Assembly (NCBI GenBank): GCA_943324545.2
Contig: CALPMA020000008.1
Span: forward strand, 1-32,129
Reading direction: 5' to 3'
Source: Chitinophaga pinensis
GTDB lineage: Bacteria; Bacteroidota; Bacteroidia; Flavobacteriales; Flavobacteriaceae
DNA length: 32,129 nt
The notes beneath the pieces are model-generated. The model was not told the DNA's origin and made no database searches. It saw nothing but the letters and a program-made list of their open reading frames with translations. Of this stretch, positions 9,481 through 20,700 are shown piece by piece. The position numbers and the translations under genes were made by a program. Position 1 is the first letter of the stretch. Each line of letters opens with the position of its first letter.

Positions 9481-12207
9481 TTAATTTATTTTTACAATTC
9501 TAATTGCATTTAAATAGGTTGCTCCGCCTTTGCCAGGGTTGAATTTTATCGAAATTCCTTTACCATCATTTACAGAAACAGAAGTGTTTTTTATTACCGC
9601 TCGTTCCGTTCCGATTTGGTTTGGAATATCAAAATCTTTAAGCAATGTATTTCCATTTACAACCACATCAAAAACATAATTTTCGGCATTTTCATAGCTT
9701 GAAGTATTTCCTAAATTATAAGCTAACGCTTCTTTTTGCACTTTAGGAATTAAATGCGCCCAATAAAAATAAACTTCATAAATTCCATCAGCAACATCGG
9801 CTTTAAATTCTTCTATTCCATTTCGTTGGGTTTGAAAAATAGGGTCTTGAGTGGTATTTAATATATCCAACTCTGAAGTTGGCAATTGTCCGTAACGTGT
9901 ATTCGTTTTAAATGATTTTCCTCCTACATATCCCCAACTTCCTTTGGCGTAAGCTTGTTCGGGAATCCAACATATTGCGGCTGATTTGTCTTCAAAATAA
10001 CGATTAGAACCAAACATTATATTCAAACTTTCAAAACTAGCATCCTGAATTTGACTTGGAATTAATTGGAAATTGACTTTATAAAAATCGGAAACCTCAT
10101 CAATTCCATTTTTTGCAGCAGCGGTAATAACATTAATTTTATTTGTAAAAGGAATGGAAACGACAGCTACCCCATTTTCCGTTTTATATTCTCCTAAATA
10201 TTTAGAGTTCACATTAACTGAAATTTTAGGTAAATTGCTATAAATCGAAACATTCTGATTGCAAATACCCGCCTGTGTTTCGACACCTGCCCGGTTGTAC
10301 CAAGAATTAGTCCCAAAAGCTACGAAGGGTTTTTTAAGAAAATTTGCTTGATATAACAAATAAGTATCTTTTTTCTCTCTATTCAATCCGGTAATTCCTT
10401 TGTTATTTACATGGGGAACGGCAGCAGCCCTGCTTTCAGAAAAAAAGTCATTTAAATTCCAAATTGCCGCTCCGGAAATGAACTTTCTATCCATTATCGC
10501 TTTCAGATAGTGCTCGTGATATAAATTACCATATTCTTGTGTGTAATCAAATCTCTCGGGTAAAAAAGAATGCAATCGGGCATCAACATCAGCGCCATAT
10601 TCAGTAACAATAATTGGTGTTTTAGGGTATTGCTTGTGAAAATCATCCAAGTAGGTATCAAAACCTGAAAAGATTCCACTGTACCAACCTTGATATAAAT
10701 TCAGTCCCACAATTTTAGGAATTTCAAATAATCCGGCTTCTTGATAGGCAGACATTGAGCCGTGACAAGGAATTAAGGTAGATCTGGAAGGATCCAAACT
10801 TCTTATTAATTTCTCCAATTCTTTCGCTTGTCGGTTCAATTCTTTACAATAAATTGAGTGTCTTTCAGCATCTTTTTTAAATGGCGGACGCAACATTACT
10901 TCGTTCATATAAGCCCAAACAACCAGTGAAGGATGATTGTAATTTTGCTTTACCATTTCTTCGGCCATTTGCAATGAATTTTCTAAAAACACATTGTTTT
11001 CGGTAATTGCATTTACAATTGGGATTTCAACCATGGTTACAATTCCTAATTTATCGCACCAATCCAAAATATTTTGATCTTGTGGATAATGGGCAATTCT
11101 AAGAAAATTCCCTCCCATTTCTTTAATCAATTTTATGTCTTGAATATGAAACTCATCACGCAAAGCATTTCCAATTCCGGAAAAAACTTCATGACGATTT
11201 ACGCCTATTAATTTTAAAGGTTTTCCATTCAAATAAAAACCATTATCGGCTGTAAATTCGAACCATCGTAACCCAAAAACCGTTTCTTTTTCTTGAAGTA
11301 ATTGATTTTTATTGTTTAGAATTGAAGTGACAACTTTATACAATTTTGGAGATTCTGGAGACCATAAATCGGGGTTAGCAATTTGAATCGGGTTGCTTTC
11401 AAAAGTGTTTGATTCCCCTGCTTTTAAAGTTAATTTACTCTTGCTAGTATTTACAACTTCCCCTTTTGGATTGATGTATTTTTGAATAATTAGAATTTTA
11501 CTATTTTCAGAAAGTTCATTTTTTACAATAGTTTTAACTGAAACCGTTGCTTCTTTGTCTGAAACTTGAGACGTTTTTACATAAATTCCAGAAGAAGCAA
11601 AATCAGCCGTTGAAATATGAATTGGAGCAACAAAACTTAAAGAAATTGGTCGGTTAATTCCTCCAAAAAAAGTGAAATCGGCAGTTAATGGCGGAATATT
11701 TTCATTGTAGGAATTATCTACTTTAATCGCAATCAAATTGGATTTACCGGGTTGAATATTGTTGGTAATATCAAAATTAAAAGCAGTGTAACCACCGATG
11801 TGTTTTCCAACCAAAACTTCATTTACATACAATTCAACTACTTGATTTGCACCGTCAAAATTCAAAATTGCAATTTTACCTTCGGCTTCATTTCCAATAA
11901 AAACCGATCGTCTATACCAACAGATGCCTCTATAAAACCCTGGGGTTTCATCCATCGCATCCTCGTTATTCCAGGTGTGAGGAATTGTAACAGTAGACCA
12001 ATTTGTATCAGGAAAATCTACTTTGTAACTACTCGAATTATTTTCTTTTGAAAATTTCCAGGCTTCGTTAATGGAATAATTGACCTCTTGATTGGACTTT
12101 TTTATTTGTGCAAAAATTGGAGAAAAACATAAAGTTCCAACTATTATAAAATAGAATAAAATTGGGTTATTAACACTCCATTTGTATTTTGAAAATATTG
12201 TTTTCAT
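9481..12207 (-). CDS. Glycoside hydrolase family 2 (beta-galactosidase/glucuronidase-like) with extra C-terminal domain
   Basis: GH2 features: WSTVTIPHTWNNEDA, LKLIGVNRHEVFSGIG, HPSLVVWAYMNEV, PIIVTEYGADVD. ORF track begins at 12228, but MKTIF at 12205-12207 overlaps the upstream TGA (ATGA) and is the likelier start, giving a hydrophobic N-terminal segment. Confidence 0.88.
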   Translation of the reverse strand: MKTIFSKYKWSVNNPILFYFIIVGTLCFSPIFAQIKKSNQEVNYSINEAWKFSKENNSSSYKVDFPDTNWSTVTIPHTWNNEDAMDETPGFYRGICWYRRSVFIGNEAEGKIAILNFDGANQVVELYVNEVLVGKHIGGYTAFNFDITNNIQPGKSNLIAIKVDNSYNENIPPLTADFTFFGGINRPISLSFVAPIHISTADFASSGIYVKTSQVSDKEATVSVKTIVKNELSENSKILIIQKYINPKGEVVNTSKSKLTLKAGESNTFESNPIQIANPDLWSPESPKLYKVVTSILNNKNQLLQEKETVFGLRWFEFTADNGFYLNGKPLKLIGVNRHEVFSGIGNALRDEFHIQDIKLIKEMGGNFLRIAHYPQDQNILDWCDKLGIVTMVEIPIVNAITENNVFLENSLQMAEEMVKQNYNHPSLVVWAYMNEVMLRPPFKKDAERHSIYCKELNRQAKELEKLIRSLDPSRSTLIPCHGSMSAYQEAGLFEIPKIVGLNLYQGWYSGIFSGFDTYLDDFHKQYPKTPIIVTEYGADVDARLHSFLPERFDYTQEYGNLYHEHYLKAIMDRKFISGAAIWNLNDFFSESRAAAVPHVNNKGITGLNREKKDTYLLYQANFLKKPFVAFGTNSWYNRAGVETQAGICNQNVSIYSNLPKISVNVNSKYLGEYKTENGVAVVSIPFTNKINVITAAAKNGIDEVSDFYKVNFQLIPSQIQDASFESLNIMFGSNRYFEDKSAAICWIPEQAYAKGSWGYVGGKSFKTNTRYGQLPTSELDILNTTQDPIFQTQRNGIEEFKADVADGIYEVYFYWAHLIPKVQKEALAYNLGNTSSYENAENYVFDVVVNGNTLLKDFDIPNQIGTERAVIKNTSVSVNDGKGISIKFNPGKGGATYLNAIRIVKIN

Positions 12208-13691
12208 TCGATAATTATGTTTTCCCAATTATCTGTTCGAAAAGGAGATGCAGGCAAATTGTCACCATTAAAAAGGTTCGCTTTATCTGTCGAATTCCAT
12301 GCATATCTCACAGCAACTGGTTCTTTAACTGATGGTGAAAATACAATTAATTTATTATTTTCAATATATGCCTCCGCTTTAATAAATTTTCTATCATTAC
12401 CGGCAATAAAAATATCATTCAAAATTGTTCCTTTAATATTAAGCATAGAATTGTAGGTAAAATCAATAACTACTTTATCATTATCAATTGCAGAATTAGA
12501 AAATAATGGTCCGCAAAAAGCTACTTTTTTAGAATAGGAATTGGCTAAAGCAATATTGGCTAAACGTCTTCCAAAAGGCAATTTGTATGGATAATGAAGG
12601 TCATTCAAGTCGCCAATATCCATCGTAGGACACATTGCGGTATTGGGAAGTTGGAGTGTTTTTTGTTGGTTTTCACGAATGATAGATGCTAAATTGCTAT
12701 CGCTGTATTTATAGGTCGTTAATTGTAAAAAGTAGAAAGGCAATTCAGGATTGTTCCATTTTTTTCTCCACCCGGTAATTAAAGCGCTCATTTGCTCAAA
12801 ATATTCGTTGGCCCAATCTCTATTTGAAGTTCCTTGATACCATGCTATTCCTTTTATAGTGAAGGGAATTAAAGGTGCTAGCATTCCGTTATACAAAACA
12901 GACGGACGTCTGTGCGGTCTGCTTGTCATATAGAGGGATTTTGGCTCTTCCATTTTTAACTTATTTGCTTTTGCTTCTGCAAATGAAATACTGTCTTTGA
13001 CTTTATTAGCGTCCCAATTTTCCCAACGTGCATATAAGTTTTTCAATAGTGGATAACTTCTATTTTCTTCTTCAGGAGTCCAACATTCCGCTCCTGTACC
13101 ACCCCAATTGGCTGTAATTATACCGATTGGAACATTTAATTTTTTTTGTAAATCTCTCGCAAAATAATAACTCATTGCTGAAAATTCCTTTACACTAATA
13201 GAATCACAAGGCATCCATTTGCAATTTTTTGGAAAATCTTCTTGTGGGGAATTAGCGATTTTTTTGGTAATATTAAATAGTTTAATATTTGGGTAACTGG
13301 CTTCAGAAAGTTCCTTTTTGGCGTCTTTCACTTTTCTCATTGGCCATTCCATATTGGATTGTCCGGAAGTAAACCAAACTTCACCAATGAGTACATGATT
13401 GATTTGAATGGTGTTATTCCCTTTTATAGTAATGGTTTGCTCTTTAAAACTAGCTTTATAAGTCGCAACTTCTATTTTCCATTTACCATTTTTATCGGCT
13501 GTAATTGTAGCTGTTTTTTTAGACCACGTATTTGAAATTGTAATCGTTTCATTAGGATCTGCGGTTCCCCAAAAGTTAACATTACTTTTTTGTTGAAGTA
13601 CCATGTGATCACAAAAAATAGCAGGCAAAGTTACATTTGCAAAGAATGCATTACTTAATAAAATAAAAAATAAAAGCAAGGCATTTTTCAT
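12204..13691 (-). CDS. SGNH/sialate O-acetylesterase-like carbohydrate esterase
   Basis: Signal peptide; MVLQQKSNVNFWGTADPNETITI; GEVWFTSGQSNMEWPM; GIITANWGGTGAECWTP; GIAWYQGTSNRDW; NDLHYPYK. Confidence 0.88.
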   Translation of the reverse strand: MKNALLLFFILLSNAFFANVTLPAIFCDHMVLQQKSNVNFWGTADPNETITISNTWSKKTATITADKNGKWKIEVATYKASFKEQTITIKGNNTIQINHVLIGEVWFTSGQSNMEWPMRKVKDAKKELSEASYPNIKLFNITKKIANSPQEDFPKNCKWMPCDSISVKEFSAMSYYFARDLQKKLNVPIGIITANWGGTGAECWTPEEENRSYPLLKNLYARWENWDANKVKDSISFAEAKANKLKMEEPKSLYMTSRPHRRPSVLYNGMLAPLIPFTIKGIAWYQGTSNRDWANEYFEQMSALITGWRKKWNNPELPFYFLQLTTYKYSDSNLASIIRENQQKTLQLPNTAMCPTMDIGDLNDLHYPYKLPFGRRLANIALANSYSKKVAFCGPLFSNSAIDNDKVVIDFTYNSMLNIKGTILNDIFIAGNDRKFIKAEAYIENNKLIVFSPSVKEPVAVRYAWNSTDKANLFNGDNLPASPFRTDNWENIIIE

Positions 13692-13723
13692 CAGCAGAAA
13701 TTTTAAATAAACGAAGTTTTGAA

Positions 13724-15865
13724 TTATTTCTTTAATAGAAATGGAAGTACTTTTTCAGCATATCGATCTCCCAATTTATTAGCGCTTTCCGCATCAAAAT
13801 GGATGTTATCTTCTAATAGCTTTGTTCCTTCAGAAGTTACAAAATCGCTAAATGGAATGTACTCTTTTACTTTTTGAATTACTTCTTTATTGAATTCTGC
13901 AAAATCTGGTCGTTCTGATAATTCTCCACAAATAAAAGGCAATTCAGGTTCGTTTAGATCTTGTCTGATGTGTTCCACCATCTCTTTTAAATTGGCTTTA
14001 TACGTTGCAAAATTATCGTCTTTGCCCTCTTTATTGTCACTAGAACCTTGATTCCAAATAATCGCTTTTATTTTACCATGTTTTTGCGCTTCTTTAGCTC
14101 GTTTAATTGAAGCATCATAATTCACTTTTCCTGGTTTGTACCATAATTTAATTGAAGAACCACCTTGTGGATTCATTACTAATCCCAAGGGTTTATTAAG
14201 TGCTTTTTGAAGATTAACCATGCAATTTCTTGCTAAAGTAACCCCTTGAATTTTTAATTCTTTACGAATACTAGAATATTTATTTAATGGTTGAGATGCC
14301 GGTTCAAAATTTCCATCTTCATTGAATAAATATACATTTGGAATCACGCTATAATCATCAATTGGCGCACGTCCAGACATGTTGGATTGACCAATAGCAA
14401 AAATGATATCTAATGGTTCCAATGCCTTGATTTTATCTGATTCTGTTTCTAGAAATTTTATTAAATTGTATTTATTTTCGTTAAGTTCTTTCATAAGTTT
14501 TACGAGGGGTTTGTAGTATTGAAAACTATTATCTACTAATCCTTTGTTAGAATCGGCATTCGAAGGATCTGCTTTTTTTGAGGAAGGATCATTGTCTTGG
14601 TATCGAAAGTAATGCCATCCCACACAAGATTTATTGGCTAATAATGACAAGCAAAAGTTTTGATAGGCAAAACCTCGATCAGTTTGAGTTTTAACTGTAA
14701 AGCCGGCTCCGGTAGTATTTGGCAGCCCTGAATCCATTCCTTTAGTATAAAATTCAGTAATCATAAAAGGCTTTTTGGCGGCTCTATCCCACATGTCAAA
14801 TAGCACTGCATCGGGAGTCCAGTAGCCATAATAATTGACTGATAAAATGTCGCAATATTTTCCTGCAGCTGCAATAATTGAATCTATTTTTTTTGCTCCA
14901 CCATGAATTCTACTTCCTAAATAAAGGTGATTAGGATCGTATTTTTTTATCGCTTTGGAAACTATAGAATAATATTTATCAGCAACTATACCAGCAAATT
15001 CAGCTCGGTCTTTATCGCTGATTTTATCAATTGTTATTCCTTTTTGTTCCAACCATTTTGAAGCAAATAAATACCCTTGATCCGATTTATCTTCTAAAGT
15101 TAAGTACCCTTCTAAATTATCTAATCCAAGAGGCATTTCATTATCTGAAAAATAGCCAAATAGGTTTTTATCATTGGCATATTTCGTTAATTCTTGTGCT
15201 CTTTCATCGCAATAGGTTTCAAATTCAGCATCAAAAACAAAAATACATTGATTTGGATATCCAGTATTTCCAGGTAGTTGATACGTCCCTCCTCTTTTCT
15301 TACCATACCCACTCATAAAGTTGAGATTTGGCGTGTAAGAAAGTGGCATTTTTGCTGTTTTATTATATTCTTGGATAACTTCATCATCACCCCAAGAACC
15401 ACTTCCATAAAAACCATATGATCTTAAATTTTCTGCGGTATTAGCAATCCATTTCTCATTATTTCCAAATTTATTAGCAAATTCTTTTTGATTTAATTCT
15501 GAATTTCCGGGACGCAATGAAGTAATACCAACATTAATATTCTTGAAGCCAAATGGGTCAATTACCCACCATCTATTTCCGATTTTCTCTGTTCTAAAAA
15601 AACCAGTTGCCTTGAATTTTTTGGAAACATCACTTCCGAAAACAGTAGGAGTAGTTGATTTAACCGGTTTAAATCCCTCAATATTTTTTACGATACAGGT
15701 TTCAAAAAAATCCCAAGAAGTTTCTTTGCCTTTTACCCATGGTTTCGCTTCAACTTTTATAGATTGATAGCTAATTGCACCCCAATTATTGTATTTTTTT
15801 GGATCACAACCTTGAGAAAAAACAAACTGAAAACAGAAAATTGCAAGAATTGAATAATATTTCAT
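13724..15865 (-). CDS. Bimodular secreted enzyme: GH-A (GH50/agarase-like) domain fused to a C-terminal SGNH/sialate-acetylesterase-like domain
   Basis: FFRTEKIGNRWWVIDPFGFKNINVGITSLRPG, GYFSDNEMPLG, KPFMITEFYTKGMDSG, GWHYFRYQDNDPS (GH50-like); then DIIFAIGQSNMSGRAPI, GLVMNPQGGSSIKLW, AIIWNQGSSDN, DNIHFDAESANKLGDRYA (SGNH esterase). Confidence 0.75.
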   Translation of the reverse strand: MKYYSILAIFCFQFVFSQGCDPKKYNNWGAISYQSIKVEAKPWVKGKETSWDFFETCIVKNIEGFKPVKSTTPTVFGSDVSKKFKATGFFRTEKIGNRWWVIDPFGFKNINVGITSLRPGNSELNQKEFANKFGNNEKWIANTAENLRSYGFYGSGSWGDDEVIQEYNKTAKMPLSYTPNLNFMSGYGKKRGGTYQLPGNTGYPNQCIFVFDAEFETYCDERAQELTKYANDKNLFGYFSDNEMPLGLDNLEGYLTLEDKSDQGYLFASKWLEQKGITIDKISDKDRAEFAGIVADKYYSIVSKAIKKYDPNHLYLGSRIHGGAKKIDSIIAAAGKYCDILSVNYYGYWTPDAVLFDMWDRAAKKPFMITEFYTKGMDSGLPNTTGAGFTVKTQTDRGFAYQNFCLSLLANKSCVGWHYFRYQDNDPSSKKADPSNADSNKGLVDNSFQYYKPLVKLMKELNENKYNLIKFLETESDKIKALEPLDIIFAIGQSNMSGRAPIDDYSVIPNVYLFNEDGNFEPASQPLNKYSSIRKELKIQGVTLARNCMVNLQKALNKPLGLVMNPQGGSSIKLWYKPGKVNYDASIKRAKEAQKHGKIKAIIWNQGSSDNKEGKDDNFATYKANLKEMVEHIRQDLNEPELPFICGELSERPDFAEFNKEVIQKVKEYIPFSDFVTSEGTKLLEDNIHFDAESANKLGDRYAEKVLPFLLKK

Positions 15866-15897
15866 TTGAGTATAAAAATGGTATTGTATTTATTATT

Positions 15898-15929
15898 AAT
15901 GAGGTAGTTTAAAATTAAACTACCTCATT
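15898..15929. terminator. Strong intergenic hairpin just downstream of susD (attenuator/terminator or mRNA stabiliser)
   Basis: AATGAGGTAGTTTAA-AA-TTAAACTACCTCATT: 15-bp exact inverted repeat, in the gap between susD and the GH gene. Confidence 0.7.
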
Positions 15930-15939
15930 TAATTATTTA

Positions 15940-17787
15940 TTAGTAGCCAGGATTTTGAGGATAATTTCCTCCCATAGCATTAATTTGGCTTTGTGGTATA
16001 GGCCATCTTATATTTCTTGTAACATCAAAATTAGACCTAATTAAGATGTAATTTGCAGCATTAGTAGCATTTGCAGCAGCAAGAGTAGTTTTACCAGTTG
16101 TGCTACTGTAAACCACTTTATTTAAATAATTGTCAGATCCAGCATAGGTTCTAATTTGAGTGCTCATGGTTGTAGGCCCGAATCTTTTTAATAGATACCA
16201 TCTGTGGCCTAAATTTTCTTGAGACAATTCTCTAGCATCTTCATCAAGAATATCTTGAAGTGTCAATGCCGCAGTTCTAGGAGCATTTCCAGCTCTTACC
16301 CAAGTTTTGTTATAAAATTCTAACGCTTTAGCTTGGTTTCCTTTACGCAAATAGGCCTCAGCACCAATTAAGAATGTTTCTGCTAAACGATACGTTACCA
16401 CATCTTTATAAGAAGGATTATCAACTGTAGTTCGTGTCCATTTATCAAAATATTTAGTGGTAGATGGATGCATGTCTAGTGCATAATTACTAACCATAAA
16501 TTTAGGGGCAATACTACCATTTGATAAAGTAAATGTTAGCGTTTGTCCCACAGCTACGTTGGCGGGAACTGTAATTCCTAAATTAGGATTTGGTTGTCCA
16601 TTTATCAATAAATAATTCATATCCCAAGATTGAACAATTAATCTACGTGTTAAAGGTGTTGGAATATTATTAAATGTAAAATTCTGACGGAAATATTGAT
16701 TGTAACGTTTGTCGTTTACTCTGTCATATAAACCTAATAAATAGTCATTTGGATAAATTCTACCCCAAGAAACGCCACCTTGCTCCATATCTGTCAATAA
16801 TGCTGAAGGACTTGAAACTATAGTTTTATTGTCATATCTTGTTAGTGTAGCAGAAGCAAAGCGATGTCCTGACTGAGTTCCAGACAAGTTAGATGGCGCA
16901 CCACCTACTTGGTTACTCCATTGTTCTACCAATATACATTCGCTGTTGCTAATTTTTGCACCAAGTGAAGAAGTTGAAGCTGGAGTGAATACATCTTTAG
17001 GCTCGGGCATTAAAGCATACATAGATTGGCTTTTTATAGCTTCTACTTGTACTATAGCATCATCCAAGTCCATAGTGCTTAGATTTTGATTTATTGGCCA
17101 CATGTCAACAAGGGCTTTTATGTGTCTAGCTGCCCCTTGAGTAAATCTACCTGTTTGAGTTGTTGACCATGCTAAATTATTGATTGCGTAATTTAAATCC
17201 AGTTTCATTTGGTTCATTACCACAGCTTGATCGGCAGGTTGATAATCAATTGGGTCATTAACATTGTAAGGAGTTACTGGAATTGTTGTAAAATAAATAT
17301 TATCGAATCTTCTTAATAAATTAAAATAAGCATGTGCTCTAAAACAATAGGTTTCTGCTAAAGCTTGTTTCACTTTAGGATCGTTTTGATCCATTTGAAG
17401 TCCATAATAAATAATTTCATTGGCTTTACCAATCATTCTGTAATTGTACAACCAAAATCCTTCAACATCTTTATTATTTGGAGTTAATTTTGTTGGGTCG
17501 TACCAAGCAGTTCCAGACCAATCCCCGTCACCTGCACGAGTGAAAGTAATATCATCTCCTGTCATTAATCCACTTGTAGGCAATGAGCTATTACCTCCAT
17601 TTTCTCCGAATTTTTTACCCATATCTCTTTGGATAGAATACAATGCGGTAACTGCAAATCCTAATCCATCGGGTGTGTTATATATAAAATCCGTTGACAG
17701 ATCAGTTTCGTTTTTTTCAACTAAGAAGTCCGAACAACCGTTGAACAAAAACGACAAAAAAGCTAAAATTAAAATCTTATTTTTCAT
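15940..17787 (-). CDS. SusD/RagB-family outer-membrane glycan-binding lipoprotein
   Basis: Lipobox FLFNGCSDFLVEKNETDLS; LAETFLIGAEAYLRKGNQAKALEFYNKTWVRAG...ILDEDARELSQENLGHRWYLLKRFG; RWPIPQSQINAM. Confidence 0.95.
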   Translation of the reverse strand: MKNKILILAFLSFLFNGCSDFLVEKNETDLSTDFIYNTPDGLGFAVTALYSIQRDMGKKFGENGGNSSLPTSGLMTGDDITFTRAGDGDWSGTAWYDPTKLTPNNKDVEGFWLYNYRMIGKANEIIYYGLQMDQNDPKVKQALAETYCFRAHAYFNLLRRFDNIYFTTIPVTPYNVNDPIDYQPADQAVVMNQMKLDLNYAINNLAWSTTQTGRFTQGAARHIKALVDMWPINQNLSTMDLDDAIVQVEAIKSQSMYALMPEPKDVFTPASTSSLGAKISNSECILVEQWSNQVGGAPSNLSGTQSGHRFASATLTRYDNKTIVSSPSALLTDMEQGGVSWGRIYPNDYLLGLYDRVNDKRYNQYFRQNFTFNNIPTPLTRRLIVQSWDMNYLLINGQPNPNLGITVPANVAVGQTLTFTLSNGSIAPKFMVSNYALDMHPSTTKYFDKWTRTTVDNPSYKDVVTYRLAETFLIGAEAYLRKGNQAKALEFYNKTWVRAGNAPRTAALTLQDILDEDARELSQENLGHRWYLLKRFGPTTMSTQIRTYAGSDNYLNKVVYSSTTGKTTLAAANATNAANYILIRSNFDVTRNIRWPIPQSQINAMGGNYPQNPGY

Positions 17788-17798
17788 TTTTATTTTTT

Positions 17799-20700
17799 TT
17801 ATAATGATACGTTAATACCAAAAGTTAATAATTTAGGTTCTGGATAACTCGCTGGGCTACTTTCCGGGCTAAATGATTGGTATTTAGTCCAAGTAAAATA
17901 ATTAGTAGCGGTAGCATATACATTGATTTTAGTACGATTGTCTTTACCGTACCATTTCATTTTCGGAAGAGTATATCCTAATGAAAGTGTTCTTAATCGG
18001 AAATAAGAAGCATCTTGAATTCCCATAGATCGAACATAAGGATCAGAGTAATTTGTTCTAGGCATTGGCGCTTCCTGGCCTAATCCAGTTGGAGTCCAAT
18101 AATCTCTTTTTATTCCATTTAATCTACCACTGTTAGTTCCTCCGTCATTATAATCATATAAATAGGTGTTGTTTCTAACAATCCCTTGAACAGTATAAAA
18201 ATCAAGTAATAAATTAAATCCTTTATAATTAAAATTAGTAGAAAATGAACCAATCCAATCCGGGGTTGCATCTATAATATCTCGATCTCCAGCCTCAGTA
18301 ATTATACCGTCGCCATTTACGTCTTTAACTCTAATTGAACCTACTTTTGCTTGTAATTGAGCGTCTGGCAATGGATTTCCTGAAACATCTCTACCTTGAG
18401 CAGATGCACGAACTTCTTCGATGTTATTGAAAATTCCATCAAATCTATATTCATAGTAACAATCCATTGGGTGACCAATAAACCAGTTATTATTTGGCTG
18501 GCTTAATGGGTTTCCATTGGCATCCACCCTTCCATCTATACTGATAATTTTATTTCTATTTTGACTGAAAGTCAAATTAACTGCCATAGTAAAATCTTTA
18601 GACTTTATGGGTGTTGAGCTCAATTGTAATTCAACTCCACGGTTTTGAACTTCTCCTAAATTTGAGAGTTGAGAAGAATAACCAGAGGAAGCTTGTAACG
18701 TTTTATATACTAATAAATCTGTAGTTTTGGTTGTATAAACCTCCAAACTTCCAGAAATAGCATTGTTAAAGAAACCAAAATCAAATCCAGCATTATGAGA
18801 AGCTGAATTTTCCCATTTCAAGAATGGGTTTGGCATTACATTTCCAGGTAATAAACCTACAGAGTAAGTTGGTCCAGGGCCAAATATAAATTCTGATTGA
18901 CTAGTTGTTGAAGTCGTTTGATAAGCACCAATTCCTTGGTTACCAACTTCACCATAACTATATCTGAATTTTAAGTTATTTACAGTTTCCGAATTATCAT
19001 CATTCAGCTTTAATGCTGCAGAATAAGATGGGAACAATCCCCATTTATTTTCAGTACCAAAAACTGAAGAACCATCATATCTTAAAGATGCTGAAAGTAC
19101 CACTTTGTCTAATAAAGTAACTCTAGCTCTTCCTAAATAAGATTGAATTTGACGATTAGTAACTGAACGGCTAGGCACACCAAATACTGAGGCATTGTTA
19201 AAACCATTAGCTCCAAAATAATCAGTTAGGAAATTTTTAGCCGTTTGAGTGAACCCTTCATTTCTAAATTTGTTCGCACTTTGAACTAAAGTAACATCAA
19301 ATCTATTGGTTTCGTTTAAGTCTTTATTATATGTTAAAATGTTTTCAACTAACCATTCTTTATCGGTTCCAAATTTTAGTTGTCCCCAACCGTTAACCGC
19401 TCTTCCTCTTTCGTGTAAACTAGATTCATAACTTTCTCTATTTTCATTTCGAGCATTATAACTAGTGTTCAAACGGTATTTCAACCCTTTTACAATCTCC
19501 CATTCTGCAAATAAATTCAACAATAATCTATTGGTGAATCTTTGATCTGAAGCTTGTTGGCTATTCCATAGCGGATTGTATTTTAAATCGGTAGTAACGT
19601 ATTGAGCTATATTTCCATTTTGATCATACGGATTTGCATATGGTGAAAACGTAAATGCTTTTTGATACATGTTAGAACTTCCAGAGCTTCCGTTGGTAAT
19701 TCCGTCTTCACCATTAAGTGTAGAAAGTGTATATGAAATATTAGTTCCTATTTTTAATGAATTTGAAATAGAGTGATCCACATTTAATCTACCTGTTGCT
19801 CTCTCATAACTAGAATTCATAATCATACCATCTTGTTTGGTATAATTTAAACTTGAGCTGTATTTTGTTTTTTCACTCCCCCCTTTAATACCTAAATTAT
19901 AGGAATTCATTTGAGCCGGTTTAATCAATTCTTTTTCCCAATTAGTAAGTCTTCCCGCTAAATAATTATTATACAACATTGGATCACCAATAGCTGCTTC
20001 GATTACATACGGCTCTACTTGATCAAGTGGTCTAAAATCATTTTGCCCTGCTAATATCATTGAAATCCATTCAGGACCAGTCATTAAGCTGAAATTCTTT
20101 TTTAGCGTTTCATATGTAGTTGCAGTACTAAATTCAATTTGAGTTTTTCCATTCAAACCTCGATTGGTAGTTACCAAAATTACACCGGCAGAAGCTCGAG
20201 CACCATATATTGCTTGAGAAGAAGCATCTTTCAAAACTTCGACACTTTTAATATCATTCGCATTTAAATCGTCAATATCTGAAACTGGAACTCCATCAAC
20301 AATAAATAAAGGAGAATTACTTCCTGAAAGAGAGCGTTTTCCTCTAATTAAAATATCAGAACCACTCCCTGGTCTTGAAGAACCAATAGTTACTTGAACT
20401 CCTGAAACTCTACCACGAAGCATTTCAGCAACACTAGTTGTAGGAATATTCAACATGTCTTTTACTTTAACTGAAGAAATAGCACCAGTAACATCTTTTT
20501 TGCGTTGTGAACCATAACCAACAACCACCACTTCTTCCAATTCTTTTTTGTCTTCTTGAAGAGTAATGTCTATCGTTTTGTTTGACCCTACGGTTTTGGT
20601 TTGGGATAAAAATCCAATGTAAGAAAATTTAAGTGTTGCTTGATCGTTTAAAACAGCAATGGCATAATTCCCTTGAAGGTCAGATGTGGTGGTAGTTTTA

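Noticed and set aside
12208-12228. ORF-track start of the GH2 protein (MGKHNYR-)
   Set aside because: MKTIF at 12207 gives an ATGA overlap with the upstream stop and a cleaner N-terminal signal-like sequence.
15031-15318. 95-aa plus-strand ORF
   Set aside because: Antisense to the GH-A/esterase fusion; no motif or promoter.
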